Below, one piece after another: positions 9,606-21,789 of a stretch of DNA of 47,164 bases. Where the stretch lies: assembly GCA_020543525.1 (NCBI GenBank), contig JAHYIO010000035.1:1-47164 (forward strand), read 5' to 3'. How positions within the stretch are numbered: position 1 is the stretch's first letter; each line of letters starts with the position of its first letter. The notes below the pieces were generated by a model. It saw nothing but the letters and a program-made list of their open reading frames with translations. It was not told where the DNA came from and did no database searches. The translations under genes and the position numbers were made by a program. Source of the DNA: Coriolopsis trogii. Taxonomy: Eukaryota; Basidiomycota; Agaricomycetes; Polyporales; Polyporaceae.

Positions 9606-11592
9606 CGAGTTGACGTAGCTGGGTGATTCTGTAGTGTATGACAGTAATAGCTGTATGTAGTCCACCGTCCTGATAATACGATGAAAGTTGCCTATTATCT
9701 CACCCCGCTGAGCCCTGGCAAATGAGGGAATCGAGTACTAAGCAGGTCGCAATTGCTCTAGAATGCAACTAAGCTCCGGAATATTTGCATTCATTGCAAG
9801 GGGTACAACGATTAATCTCTCTGCATACGCGATGCAACCGCCTCACAATGTCATTGAAAGGAGCGCTATACGGAATCAAGAGGGTTGCACCCATTGTACA
9901 CCTTGTGGCCATTTTACCGCCTTGCCATCCGATTGCATCTGCCTTGCATCGGGTTGCGATTTCCCGGGCGTTTCTGTGATGGACGTCCTCGCCTACGCCG
10001 TCTCTGTCACGCTCGGCCCCAACGATTCAACGGTGAGCACGTGACTCACGCCTCTTTCCGGACCGCACCCGTTACGTCGTCCTCGAGCAACCGATCCGTG
10101 GGCCCCAGGATTACAGACGGTGAGTTTCTCCCTCTCCCACGAGTCGTTGGGTCTTCTCCCTTTTAAAGACGAATCCCGGGCGACTGCAAACCTCTGGAAG
10201 AAGAGAGGGAGGCAGACGACCGGAGAACGGAACGAAGCCGTTCATACACAAACGGGGGCAAGGGGCAAACACGACATGTATACATTTGTATTTGCAAGCG
10301 AGAGTGCAAAGAGGGAGCGGTCACGAATACTGAAAGAATAAGGTAAGCGTAGCGGTGCGCACAAGAGTGTCATTCCTTCTGCTTTTTGCCCCAGTCAGTG
10401 GCGCGCAGTGGGTAGCCGGAGCATATATATGGGGTGAGAGGCGGTGCGTGATGTACTACCAGCTCGCCACTCGAGACAGACTCGCCTCCTCCCCGTAGCC
10501 CCCGTGTGCAAACCCCACCCGCGCCCCCAGACGCTAACATAGGATGGCAAAGTCGAGAGAGCACGGAACGCCAGCGTGCGCTGGACCTCATTCGACGGAA
10601 GAAGGGGGGGGGGATGGCGGGGAGCAAGACCCCTACAGAGATGTCTTCAATCGGAGGGAATTGAACGAGGTGCATAGGGCGAGGAGAGGTAGGGAAAGAG
10701 GGCACGAGAGGTGATGGTGAGTGTGCTCCTGCTTGCTCGCCCGTAGGACTCGCCTGTAGGAAGTTCTCTGAACGAGCCCCACGGACCTAGCGGTCTAGGT
10801 ACAGTCCCCGCAGCGCAGGCTCTATGCCACAAGCTTACGCTCTTCTGGGCAGCAGAGAACGAACGGCCACGCACCATTGAGATACACGACGGCCATGGGA
10901 AAACGACGCGAGGCATGAGCCTGGCAAGCCTCCGCTGAAGAGTTTTCTACTCCTTCGCATTCCCCCACCGAGTCTCGCAATATGACCTCTCCGAGGCGGA
11001 TATCGCTGGAGTGTGTAATCCTCTCGATGCGAGCCAGTCGCGAAGAATACAATGGCGGCAGCGATTGCGAGCCAGCCGTACGGCGTCGATGAACGACCGT
11101 GGGTGTACCGGCGGACCCGGTCTTGTCGGGGTATGCGGAAGAACGCTTCGCAGGCAAGGCTCAGTGTGCATGCCCACTCGAAGACGGCCCTTTCAAACGG
11201 CGACGCTGTGAATCAACCTGTCAAGGATTCACTCAGGCAAGCATGCGTCTAGATATCCCTTCTTGAGAAGGAGGTGTACTTATCCCTGTTGAACATTGCG
11301 TTGCATTGATAACAAGTGTTGGCCGTCACCATTGAAATTCTTCGCAGCTTCTGCGGTCAGTGTTGACGAAAAAGGAGGCGTGTTCCATTCACATACGCGG
11401 GGATCACGGCACTCACGCTGTGGTTTTTAAGGTTTGTTAACGTTTCGGTCCCTATACGTTGTTAGCCAAGCTCGTCACGTAGCGCCGAAAGCATACATTC
11501 TCCGCGGCCGCGTTGTCCAGAACCAGCACGACTCACCTTCCTTCACGGCTGGGTGTGACCATCCATGGTCGAACCTCTTGGCGCATTTTGGG
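9606..11592. other. about 2 kb without a recognised gene
   Basis: Several 60-110 codon open frames exist on both strands (for example 10647-10916 minus and 10822-11157 minus), but they overlap each other, lack splice-supported extensions and match no family I know. A G10-type homopolymer lies near 10600. The right end becomes the promoter of the secreted-protein gene at 11792. Confidence 0.4.
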
Positions 11593-11600
11593 TATATATA
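11593..11600 (+). promoter_or_regulatory. TATA box of the secreted-protein gene
   Basis: TATATATA lies 192 bp upstream of the start codon at 11792 and is followed by CT-rich leader DNA, typical of strongly expressed basidiomycete genes. Confidence 0.5.
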
Positions 11601-11791
11601 CCACTCTCCAAGAGCGAGAAAGGGCAGCCGTGCTCCTTCGTTCATTGCCACAGTACTCAGGGTACCGGAAACCCTCTTCGTCTTCGCTCTCAAAGCCCAG
11701 TCGCTTGCCTATCCCTTTCGCCAGCAGCCAGCTCGCACTCCTTAGCCACTCCTCTCTCTACGCCGCCTTTCCTTTCAGCCCCTCAGCCAAC

Positions 11792-12644
11792 ATGGTTCGC
11801 ATCTTCGGCTTCGCTGCTCTCGTTCTCTCCGTCCTTGCCACCTCGGTGTTGGCTCTCCCGACGTACGTTTGCTCCATGAGGTCGAGATTGGATTGCGACT
11901 GATGCACGCACAGAGTCAACGCACCGGGCGCCTTGGCGTTGCGCACCGACATCAACACCGCTGTCAGCAGCTCCGCGGCTCCTGCTGTCAACAGTGATGC
12001 CAGCTCCGCTGACGTGTCAAAGGCGTCGTCGACGAAAGTCAGCCGGACCTTTGTGAACCTGGGCGGCCTGAGGTCGCACTCTAGCAACATCCTGCGCTCC
12101 ATCAGCGGCAGGATCTCCAGCAACTGGTGCGTGCTGTCGCCCGTCCTCTCGTGCCGTTCCCGTAACTGAAGCTCGTTCCGCAGGCGTTCGAACCAGGGCG
12201 AAATCGTTGTCGTCCAGAACATCGTCAAGAGCTTGATCCTGTCTGGCCTCCAGGGCGGGTTCAACAACCGCAACAACATCATGTGAGTTCAGCTTCCGCT
12301 GTCATGATACGGGACCGCGGCGACTGACCGGGTCTCGACGACGCAGCGACCTCAACGACATCCAGCTCGTTCTCAGCCAGCTCAACTCCTTCGGCTTTAA
12401 CAACATGTGAGTATCCCCGCCGCCGCCACCGTCCTCGGATGTCGGCCGGTACTGACCGACAACCCTTTGCAGCGACGTGTCGTTCATCGAGGACGTCATC
12501 GAGCAGCAGATCTTCGAGCAGGACGTGGAGGAGATCATCCTTGAGATGCTCGAGCAGGTCCTCGAGCTCTTTGATGTCGCCGGGTTCGAGGGCCTCTCGA
12601 AAATCGAGCACTTTGAGAACAGCATTGAGATCGTCAGCTTCTGA
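11792..12644 (+). CDS. small secreted protein, 204 residues, five exons
   Basis: Exons 11792-11862, 11914-12126, 12184-12282, 12347-12406 and 12473-12644 have GT-AG borders and sum to 615 nt, exactly 205 codons. The N-terminus (MVRIFGFAALVLSVLATSVL, then ALPT) is a clear signal peptide. The mature protein starts Ala/Ser-rich, then carries a region rich in Asn, Ile and Leu (GGFNNRNNI, SFGFNNIDV), and ends in an acidic amphipathic segment (EQQIFEQDVEEIILEMLEQV). No cysteine occurs after the signal peptide, so it is not a disulphide-knotted effector. I do not recognise the family. Secretion is inferred from the leader; function is unknown. Confidence 0.85.
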
Positions 12645-13531
12645 ACGTGGTCGTGGCTTTGCTCATGCCCGATGACGAACGGCAGTGATGACGGCGAGGG
12701 ACTTTTTGCTTCTCGGACTTGGGACTATGTAGACGGACATTTGTTGGCTTGCTTCGCATTGGGTTCAAGCACATGCTTTTGGGTCACCCCGTGATTTGAC
12801 GGAGGAAATCTCGTGGCAATTTGGGGCAATAGATGTATAAGGTTGGACAGGGACCGAGGCCCTCGCATCACCCGCGGCCCCAACGTCCCGTCAAGTGAAT
12901 CATCGTCCTCCCGGGCTAAGTCGTCGCTTACTTATCATCATGTCTTTCATACCACGTCTCGTTTGACCGACTCGAGCGTGTACTCGGACGACTTAATCCG
13001 CGCATCTCGGTGACACTCTCGGACAACGCGTCGGTCTAACCCCCCTTCAAGACTTTGTCAGTAGCGAGGACGACGATTCTGACAGCGATGACGATTCAGT
13101 GCCTGCGATTAGGCGTGTTGAGTCGCCCGAGTCGACGTTGGAACTCGACGCGCCGCAACCGACACCAGGTACCGCGTGGTCTCACCCAGTGAGCACACTT
13201 GAATTTGCCTTGGGCAGGTGCCATCCACATTTGACCGGCTGCCAACTGGGGTCACCTCCCAAAGCAAGGATATAAAAATGTTAGAGTCGCCTGAACAGCA
13301 ATTTCGACCTGCGACTTGCGACGTTCGACCTCGATACTCGGCGCCGCTTCATGTCTCGCGCCTCTCCCGTTCTCTCCCGCTCTTCCTCTCCTGCTCCTCT
13401 CGTGTCCTCTCGTGCACGTTCGGCGGACTCGCCCTCGCATTGTCAGTCCCCGGGACAGACTCGTCAACGCAGCGGGATGATATAGTACAGCATGCAACGT
13501 CAACTCGGGATGCCCTCTAAACGCAACTCCT
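12645..13531. other. intergenic DNA with a possible acidic coding remnant
   Basis: A plus-strand frame around 13045-13260 reads DFVSSEDDDSDSDDDSV followed by a Pro/Glu-rich stretch. It looks like real protein but has no start, no recognised family and no clear partner exons. It may be the end of a decayed gene. The remainder is the 3' side of the secreted-protein gene and of the SDR on the opposite strand. Confidence 0.3.
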
Positions 13532-14501
13532 TCACCATGGGACCCGTTCGCCCTTGAAGTTGAAGAACGAGCCAGAGTCCTCGTGCTTGAGGCCTCCAAT
13601 CACCTTCAGGACGCCCTCGACGCCGACCGAGACCGGAAGCTGGGCTCCCTCGCCCCCCAAGTCTGCAGAAAGCAAGAGAACGTTCAGCGATCTTCCGTCT
13701 TCAGCATAGAACAGGCTACCGACCGGTCTTGAGCCATCCGGGACACATCGAAATGACGGTGAGGTCGCGTTTCTCCTTCGCTTGCTTGTATGTCTTTGGC
13801 GCGAAGGGTCAGCACGACCGTCCAGCGGGGCCACCAAGCGCGCACTCACCAACATGTTCAACGCCGTCTTCGAGATCGCGTACGACCCCCCGTACGGTCC
13901 AAAGTCTGATCCGATACTGCCAACTGTGCTCGTGATGTTGACGATCGTCTTCATCTTGCTCTTCTCCACCAATCCGACCAACGCCTGCGTGATGAACGCC
14001 GGGCCGGCGACGTTCGTGAGGAAGTTCTGCTGCATGCTCTCCATATCCATGGTGAACGCTGTGGCATGGCCTCCGATAGCCTACGCCGCCGGCACGTCCG
14101 AGACACGAGTGATCAGTGCGAGACCGACGCAGTGAATGATGAGAGAACTCACGATGCCGGCGTTGTTGATGAGATAATCGATGCCCTTTTCTCCGACGAT
14201 GGACGCGACCTCCTTCGCGCATGCATCGATGGACGCCTTGTCCGTGACGTCGAGAGCGACGACATGCAGCTTGCCCTCCGCCGCTCCTCGGAGCGCTTGC
14301 AAGGCATCCGCCTTCGATGGACTCCTGCACGAGGCGATCACCGTGTTCGAGGGCGACTGGAGCAGCTGCCTCACCATCTCCAGGCCGATACCTCTGCTTG
14401 CGCTGGTAACAGGAGATCAGATCGCATACACATCCCAATACAGAATACGCGGCGGTCACTTACCCTGTGATGAGCCATACAAATTCGTTGGACGTGGCCA
14501 T
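13532..14501 (-). CDS. short-chain dehydrogenase/reductase (SDR), copy 1
   Basis: Exons in transcript order are 14501-14464, 14402-14153, 14080-13850, 13793-13724 and 13662-13532 (38, 250, 231, 70 and 131 nt), giving 239 residues. Classical SDR features are present: the NAD(P)-binding TGASRGIG near residue 12, NNAG near residue 92, a catalytic-Ser region TSTVGSIGSD, and YAISK supplying the Tyr and Lys. The sequence resembles the C-factor/sniffer-like carbonyl reductase group, so it probably reduces a carbonyl using NAD(P)H in the cytosol; the substrate is unknown. A second SDR with the same exon lengths lies inverted at 24534-25515. AATATA at 14561-14566 (TATATT on the coding strand) is a possible promoter element. 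Confidence 0.93.
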
Positions 14502-15365
14502 GTTGTAGATAGTGCGGAAACTGTGAGCGGGTTGAATGTGCGGGACGAACAAACGGTCCTAATATACTGGAGACGTGGGAGCAAAAGCCGCCCCAAGTCA
14601 GCAACATCTATCCCGGGAGTGTGCTAGATGTGGGAGTGACAGTTCATCAGATTGTATGACGAGAGGTGTACCGCGAAACCGCATGAAGAGCAGCCTAAGC
14701 GGAACGGAAAACCCAGTGAATATCACGACGTGCATGGGGCAAAAAAACAGGCCGTACACGTCCACAGATGCCGGTGCGTACGTATACCACGACCGTAGTC
14801 ATTCTCCTCGATGCCGATCGGACCCGAATGTATGGTCTTGTCCTGTCAATACATTGCTCTGAGCACTACATACGTTGTGGGCAGTGTTGCAGCTGGTCAG
14901 CAAAACGACCGAATGATGCGAACGCCAGGATTTGGGCGCGGCTGACAAAATACTAGACACCTGTCAGGCACATCAAAAGCGAATGTGCGATGGAAAAGAC
15001 TCACTAAGTACGTCTACCTTGCGCAGAGAATAGGGGCGCATCACGCTATTGCAAATAAGCAGCACGACCGACGGCCCAGCGAGCCCGAGAATGGGAGACG
15101 CTCAATGGCATGAGCACTCGAGCATTCACGCACGAGGCTGAGCAGGGATGATTATTGAATTGCATGCAGACAGTAGCACATGATGCGGCACAAAGTACGA
15201 TGATTAGCGTAAGGGATAAGATGCAGATGATAGCGAACTTTTGCAGATGCCCTTCTGGCGGAACACGAAACGCAGAGCACCAAGCCCGACACGTTTCCTT
15301 CCTTCCTCTCCCACCACCCGCGTCGAACCCAACTTGTCGAAAGCGACGAAAAGCATCAAACGCGT
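14502..15365. other. intergenic, no gene seen
   Basis: This holds the promoter of SDR copy 1 at its left and the 3' flank of HSP10 at its right. Short open frames on both strands show no splice support and no recognisable motif. Confidence 0.5.
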
Positions 15366-15869
15366 TCACTCCTGGATCTTCGCGAGGATCTCAGAGTCCC
15401 GGTACAAGTAGTACTCCTGCACACCCGCGTCAGCAACCGACCCAGACAGCACACGCAACGCACACGACTCACCTCCTCGCCAACCTTGATAGGGCTGCCT
15501 CCCCAGCCAGGGAGGAGGACCCTATCGCCCGCCTTGACGCTCATAGGCTGCGTCTTGCCCTCCTGGGTGAGCGCGCCAGGGCCGACGGCGATGACGGTCG
15601 CCTCCGGCAGCGGGTTGTTTGTTGATGACGAGGGGAGGAAGATGCCGCTTGCGGTTTTCTGCAACGGGCGCACACAGACGTGTCAGCCATGGCGACGCGC
15701 GGCGAGGGGAGTACGTACCGTCTCTGGCTTGTAGCGTTGTACGAGGACGCGGTCGAAGAGAGGGACGACGGACTTGATGGACTTGAACGTGGCGCGAGCA
15801 ACAGAAGCCTGGCAGAGTCGGAGGTGAGCAAGCGTGCAAGAAATGGAGCACAGAGCGTGCACAGACCAT
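15366..15869 (-). CDS. HSP10: mitochondrial 10 kDa chaperonin (Hsp10/GroES)
   Basis: Exons are 15869-15867, 15808-15719, 15658-15473 and 15416-15366, summing to 330 nt (109 residues). The protein begins MASVARATFKSIK and carries the chaperonin signature VVPLFDRVLVQRYKPET, then TASGIFLP, the mobile-loop region and AVGPGAL, then GDRVLLPGWGG and the terminal YLYRDSEILAKIQE. It caps Hsp60 in the mitochondrial matrix. Exon 1 contains only the ATG, spliced by a 58 nt intron (GTCTGT...CCAG) to GCTTCT. I prefer this because it gives the expected MASVAR start; an ATG further upstream in the open frame would add an unexpected, cysteine-rich leader. The 109 residue length suits the family. Confidence 0.94.
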
Positions 15870-16350
15870 TTGTGCGACGAGGAAGAGGGGCGGGACGACG
15901 AGGAGGGTGTAGTGAGAGTACGGAGCGTGTCAGAGTACCTGAAGCGCCCGATGACCGGACTTGGACTTTTCACTCGCTTTGTTTGTCCGGACCAAACAAC
16001 GGCCGAGAACTGTCTCGAATCTCGCCGCGCTGCACACAACACGACGATGACGAAAAGGATGGTATAGGATGTGTGTAAACTAATACATTGCAATGAGCAC
16101 GCGACATCGTCACTAACAGAGCTGGAGGAGACACGGAAAGAAAGGGAGGCTAACGGATGTGTGTATGTACCAGAGCAGCAACCACGACCAGACGGCGATG
16201 GACAAAGTCGGTATCTGTGGACATCGGACGCACTCGCGTCCCTGTACGTCTATCGCGGGACCAGGAGAGGGAAGAGGGCCATTTGTGCAGGTATGTGCCG
16301 TATGCGAACATGACAACGTCGAGGGTGTCGATGACAGCGCGGTGAACCCT
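15870..16350. other. intergenic between HSP10 start and samB end
   Basis: This contains the HSP10 promoter and 5' leader (minus strand, CT-rich in transcript sense next to the ATG) and the 3' flank of samB. Both neighbours are on the minus strand. No further gene is visible. Confidence 0.5.
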
Positions 16351-19300
16351 TCAATCGACCATCATGTCCTCATCTTCGCGCGACGGGCCCGCCGTCTGAC
16401 CGCCCTCTCCCACACCCGCACCCTCGCCCTCGCCCTCGCCCTCGCCCTCTTGACGAGACGGGTCCGGTGCAAGCGCGAGCTGCCGAGCGAGCATCCGCCG
16501 CGAAAGGTCTTGCGGGTCGATGACTCCTTCCGGCCACTGTCCACGAGCAGGAGGCGGGTTCCCCGGACGGTACATCCACGTCCCGTCCACAAGCGCACCT
16601 GTAGGCGGATCCGCAGACGCCGTCTCAGCAACAGGGGGCGTCGTCGTCGTCGTCGAGCCAGCACTTGAACCAGCACCCGACTCAGAGGCGATCGCAGCAG
16701 CAGCCGCGAGGTGTCTGGCCATCTCTGCCGCCGTCACCGCCGTTGCCGTCCCACTCGCCGTGATGTGGACCGTCATCGGCGCCCCCGGCGGCGGGGGTGC
16801 CCGCGTAGCAGCAGCCTCCTGCGTCATCCGCGCCTCAGCAGCGATCGCCCTCGCCTGTCGCTCCCGCTCTCTCTCGCCTCTCTCCTCTCCTCTCTCCTCT
16901 CCGCTCTCGCCGTCGCCGTCGCGCCGCCCTGTCCTCCACCGGCTCCAGCACCGCCATTCGCACCCGGCGCGGCCCCATGTCCACTCCCCCCTCCCCGCGA
17001 GCCTTCGCCGTTCATATGGTGGTGGTGATGCTCCCCGTCCTCCTCCGGGTCCTTTGCGCTACACCAGAACCGGTGGCCTTCGCTCCACGCGGTGCTCTGG
17101 CATTCCTTCCCACAATACTTGGCTTTCCGACACCGCCGACACTTTGCAAACTCGCGCGGGAACCGCTCCCATTTCCCACACAGCACTTTGCAAACCACAC
17201 ACCCCGTCAGTACGGATTCACGCACCGCGTGCACCGCTCAAGCAGAACAGGACACTCACTGTTTGCGCACTGCCGGATGCCACCTCGGCTGTCGTCCTTC
17301 CGGCACGCATTCCGCATGATGACACCCGCCCAGTACTGGATCTCTGGCGGCAAGCTCGGAGGCGGGTTCGCCGACTCGAGTTCCGACGAGCTGTGCCGAT
17401 ACGTGAACCTCTCCACGAGCGCAAACACGTTCGTCATCCGAGGTGGGGTCGTATTCGCGCCTGGCGTAGCTGCCACACTCGACGACGAGCTCGACGCGTT
17501 CGCAGAGGCCGAGGACGACGCCGCGGACGACGCCCGCTCCTTCTCCTTCCCACGCCCCGTCGCGCTGTTGAACACCTTCATGATCGGGTTCACGTCCCTC
17601 GCAGTCGCAGCTGGTGCCGAGCTTGGGGGAATGGGCGCGCTCGTACTTGAGGCTGGCTTGGAAGACGCAGAAGACGAAGAGGCATGCGCGCCGGATGACG
17701 ATGGCGTATACCGGCCCTCGTTCGACATTTGTAACGTCGCAGGATGGAAGCTCGGCCGGGGCTTGTAGAACGCCTGCCGACAGTGCGGATACTTGCTGAG
17801 GTACGCAAGCAACTGCAGGCTGAGCAACACATCCTCGTCGCGGTACGGCCCTGCGTCGATTTCACGTGGGTGATGGTGATGGTGGTGATGGTGGCTCGGG
17901 GTAGCGGCGACGCCGTTTGCAGCAGTTCCAGTGTTCCCAGCGCGGATGGTGTTCTGCCTCGCCGGGGTCGCATCCCCCGCACGACCACCAGGCGTCTCGG
18001 CCGCAGCGGGCGTGAGGAACGCTCCCGCCGTGGCCCTCCCAGCTGTCATCGGAAGGTTAGTAGTGCCTGCGCGAGGTGTTCTCTCGCCCGCTCCTGCATG
18101 TGCGTCAGCGACCGCTCGCCCGGGAGGTCCGTCCAGCGCACCAGGGGCTCCAGGGGGTGCGCCCATCGCAAAATCGTCGTTCGTCTCGAGCGACACGATC
18201 CCGTCCTCGACTCCGACTCCAGGTACGACACCCTCGTCGTTGATGATGATATGCGCGTCCGACGGAAGGTCGATGTTTCCAGGGGCTGCAGGTGCAGCGG
18301 CATCGGACACGATACCGACAGCCCGCCGGGAGCGCGTTGCACGGATCGTTCCGGTATCCGACGGTTGACGTTCCGGAGAGGGCGAGGGTGCATCACCGTC
18401 ACGACTGGCGTCCATGTCCACATCTCCATCATCCTCCGTCTCCGTCTCTGGTCTCGAATTGGCGGCGGAGGTCGAGGTCGATGGGCCAGCCGAGGCGGGA
18501 GGGACGTTGAGGCGAGATCGATGTGGTCGTCGCGTGGTGTTGGCAGGTTGATCCCACACGGGCCGTGCGATAATCGTCCCGCTGCGATCCCGCCCTGGAA
18601 CGACAACAGCGCCGGTGGGGGTATTGGATCCGTTTGGAGTCGCGTTCGTTGATGTGTCGGCGGAAGTGTCGGTATCCTGTGCGCGGGAAGCGCCGGGTAT
18701 GGGCTGTTCGGTCTGCATGGGCTCCTAGAAGACGTGAGTGAGCTGGATGTGAGGATACGCGCGAAACGTAGACGCAGGCATCGCATCATGCTTGGACGCA
18801 TTTAAAATGCTTCCCAGTCAGATGGAATGTCACGGCCACTCCAAGCTGTGATGTCAAGCGCTGGAGAGCAGGGAGTGCGTGTCGAGGAAAGGCATGATTG
18901 AGACTTACCTCGCGTGAGGTGTCAGCACCGCTCGCGCTCTGGACAGAGACATCGGCCGGACGGATCGTCAGTCGTTCTGCGGCGAGCTGTCGCTCGAGGG
19001 CACGAGCAATCGCCGCGGCCTGCTCGCGCTGCCTCATTTCGGACTGTGCTTGTCTCCTAGCCATCCGTTGTTCTCGGGTCTCCCTCGGCATGCCATTGGC
19101 AGCGACACTGGGGCCAACGGCGAAACCCTTTGAGGCGAGCCAGGCTTCGAGAATACATCCGACGACCTCGAGAGTGCCGGCCTGGACGACACGACTTCGG
19201 ATGGGCTCGCTGCCGCGTACGCCGATGTTGACGATGCATTGGAAGGCGAGAGAGAACCGGTAGGCAGCATGCTTGTCGTATGATTTGGGGATGAGAGTCG

Positions 19301-19657
19301 GTACAGGCTTGGGAGGGTGGGAGCCGGGTGGAGAGAGGCCGTAAAAGATGGCGGGATTCTCGGGGGGCGGGGGAGAGAGACAGAAATCGTGGAGGATGCG
19401 TACAAGACGCTCTAGGCCGCCGTCCATGGTCATGATTTCTCGTATGCGGGGAGAGGTGGAGGTGAGATAGACGAGATGGGTGAGGGAGTTGAAGAGGGGG
19501 AGTGACGAGTTGGTGTCCAATGCTACAGATCGCACATTCAGTCTACGTTCCCGCACGCTCACCACGAAGGGGACTGACCTCGTCGGTCGTAAAGCTGAGA
19601 GGAAATGCAGACGCAAGCCCTGTTCTGGGCTGGGAACGCGAAGTTGGACTCCCGCAT
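16351..19657 (-). CDS. samB: MYND zinc-finger protein, samB/Mub1 orthologue
   Basis: Exons are 19657-19579, 19522-18909, 18724-17260 and 17185 onward, all in phase. The start MRESNFAFPAQNRA followed by SSQLYDRRALDTNSSLPL matches the conserved N-terminus of samB/Mub1. Next come an armadillo-like helical part (MTMDGGLERLVRIL) and a long low-complexity linker with eight His residues. LLAYLSKYPHCRQAFYKPR follows. The MYND finger (QCANMLCGKWERF ... KCRRCRKAKYCGKEC ... HRFWC) is completed across the last intron. In yeast, Mub1 works with Ubr2 and Rad6 in ubiquitylating Rpn4; in Aspergillus, samB affects polarised growth. After the finger, one frame stops at 16824 and another continues to 16351, ending in an EGEGEG run and EDEDMMVD. 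One missing base in the purine-rich tract near 16870-16900, or an unrecognised short intron, would join them (about 997 residues). Confidence 0.92.
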
Positions 19658-21685
19658 CGTGGCTCGTACGCGGGGTGGCGGGGCGGGAGTGGTGGAGAAG
19701 CCGTAGGCGATGTGCGGGCAGTGGAGGGGTAGACGTGCTGGGGGTCGTGTCCGTCGTGTCCGTCGACGTCGGCGCGGTCGATGTTGAAGGTCGTCTGCGG
19801 GAGACCGTGATCTGACTGATCCTTTGTTTGCCCCTGTTTGGCCACGGTGGCTATCCTCGTCCTCCGCCGTCCTCTTCCCTTGTCCTCTTCTGACCACCAT
19901 CTCTTGTATGTCTTGCAGCCACAACAGACCGTCAAATGTGGCCAACTCGCGTCTTGATTACGTATTCCAAACGTGTAACCTGAACAATCACTCTCTGACA
20001 TACCATACGAAGGTGTTGAACACAGGCGATAGATATTCGACGACACAGCGTACCGAGGCCTCAGCCGGGTAAGGTCCTCGGTGAACCCTTGTGGCTACTA
20101 CGATCGTCCATCTCTATGTCTAGCATAGCCGCGGCCCGCAGCGACCTACTTAACGAGCTCTGAATCCTGTCCTTGTGCGAGACACCCGTCAACTCACCTG
20201 TCCTTGCTTCACCGAATCCTCGCGGGCTTGCATCGTTAACGGGTCTCATGACCATATCTTCTCTCAGCACGAGGATTCGCAACTGTCTCACTGCAAGCCG
20301 GTTTCGAAGACGGGCAGCGGCGCACATGCCATTGGCGTGTATAGCTGGAACAACAGAGTATGCGGTCTGTATACAATTTCTTCACTCCATTACAAGCATC
20401 TCTGTTCCCGTGAGGTACGCGGAGGCAGCGACTAGAGAGCGCTCAAGCCTTCTGAAAATACCGAGTTCTCGCCCTAATATTCATCTTTAGCCTAGCCGCA
20501 CGGCCTCTGTCACGGCCCAGTAGGGAGCAATGGAGAGCCTATTATTCCAGCCCAAGAACTCGGGATACAAAGGCTAACCGGTGGGAACGACGAACACGAG
20601 AAGCCTGCCAAACGCCTCTCGAGAAGGTGCAACTGACAAGAACGACATAGGAAGGTCCTTCAGGCGTTGACGGTAAGGACATGCATGGGCAGGTAGGCGG
20701 TAGGAGGCGGCAGGTGACGATGCGGCAAGCGCAGAGAATGTACGCCACACGAACACAACAGCTCCCGGACGCTGGGGCGGCGGCAGCACGGCCGTGCGCA
20801 TGTTGCGACGACCTGGAGCTAACAATGGGTCAACGTTGCTGGCCAGGCGATGAGGACGCTCTCATGTTCTGTGCAGCATTCGGGTTGCGCACTGCGAATG
20901 TCGACGTGCCCTCTGCGTGTAGGTGCTTGTGTATGTTCAGGTTGGTGCTTGGCCGTCGTCAGTGGCTGAAGTCGCAACGGGCGATCGGACCGTATACCAC
21001 CGTACGTGAACACAGCTGTGTGAGGATGTCATGGAATCAGAAGGTTCAGGAGACCTGCTGGTTCCTGGAATTTAGACATTCTCATGTTTCATTGCGGCTC
21101 CGAGCTCTGTTTTAATTTCTGCCTTGGGGGGTTGGGTCGGCTCCGGTCTATGCATGTTAGCGCATCGCGGGTTACCATCGCCGACAGATCTGAAGCATCG
21201 ATGATGGCCCAAAGGTCAGCACACGCATCCGAATTAGTGCAAGACTTCTGGGAAACAAGGGCAGCCAGCGGTGAGTGCACAAACCAACGCGCACCGATCT
21301 CGATCTGAGGGCACGTCCTATGTGCATGCGCTCCTCGTCCTCGCCCTCGTGGCGGTCGTCCACGATGTCCTCTCCGCCGCGACTGTCCTGGTGCTCGTCG
21401 TCGGCTTTACCGCGGGTACCGTCGTCGGCTCTCATGTCCGTCGACGTCCCCAGTCGCGACTGGAGCATGGGGAGATTGCCGATGTGCTCGCAGCTGGTGT
21501 GGCCGCATGCACATTGAGCGCATGACGAAACGCTGATGGACTAGAGAGAGGCGAGATCAAAGGATATGAGAGCCATCAGGACGACGGCTGCGCTGGCTGG
21601 GGCCCCGCGTCTGTGCCTGGGTCAGACGACCTACTCCAGCCCGGTCCGCCACAAGGTCCAACAAAGTTCCCGAGTCTCTTGCCCG
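19658..21685. other. about 2 kb intergenic, bidirectional promoter region
   Basis: Left of the samB start, the minus-strand frame stays open to an ATG at 19945 (MATFDGLLWLQDIQ...), but the added part is basic, low-complexity and absent from the samB pattern I know, so it is treated as leader. The rest (20050-21650) carries only short overlapping frames on both strands with no motif. The right end is the promoter of the sugar transporter. Confidence 0.45.
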
Positions 21686-21692
21686 TATAAAA
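21686..21692 (+). promoter_or_regulatory. TATA box of the sugar transporter
   Basis: TATAAAA lies 104 bp upstream of the start codon at 21790, a normal basidiomycete distance. Confidence 0.6.
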
Positions 21693-21789
21693 CCCAGGAG
21701 AAATTGCCACAGGCCAGCTTTCCCCGGTTGCGGTCTCTGCTTCGCGCTTCTCATCCACCGACGCCGAGGAGTCCATCCACTCCAGCAAA

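Noticed and set aside
18046..18801. 251-codon minus-strand frame within samB exon 3
   Set aside because: Alternative frame of the low-complexity linker; the samB frame is continuous and in phase with the MYND finger.
19658..19945. N-terminal extension of samB to an ATG at 19945
   Set aside because: The MRESNFAFPAQN start matches the samB pattern; the extension is basic and low-complexity. Proteomic data could reverse this.
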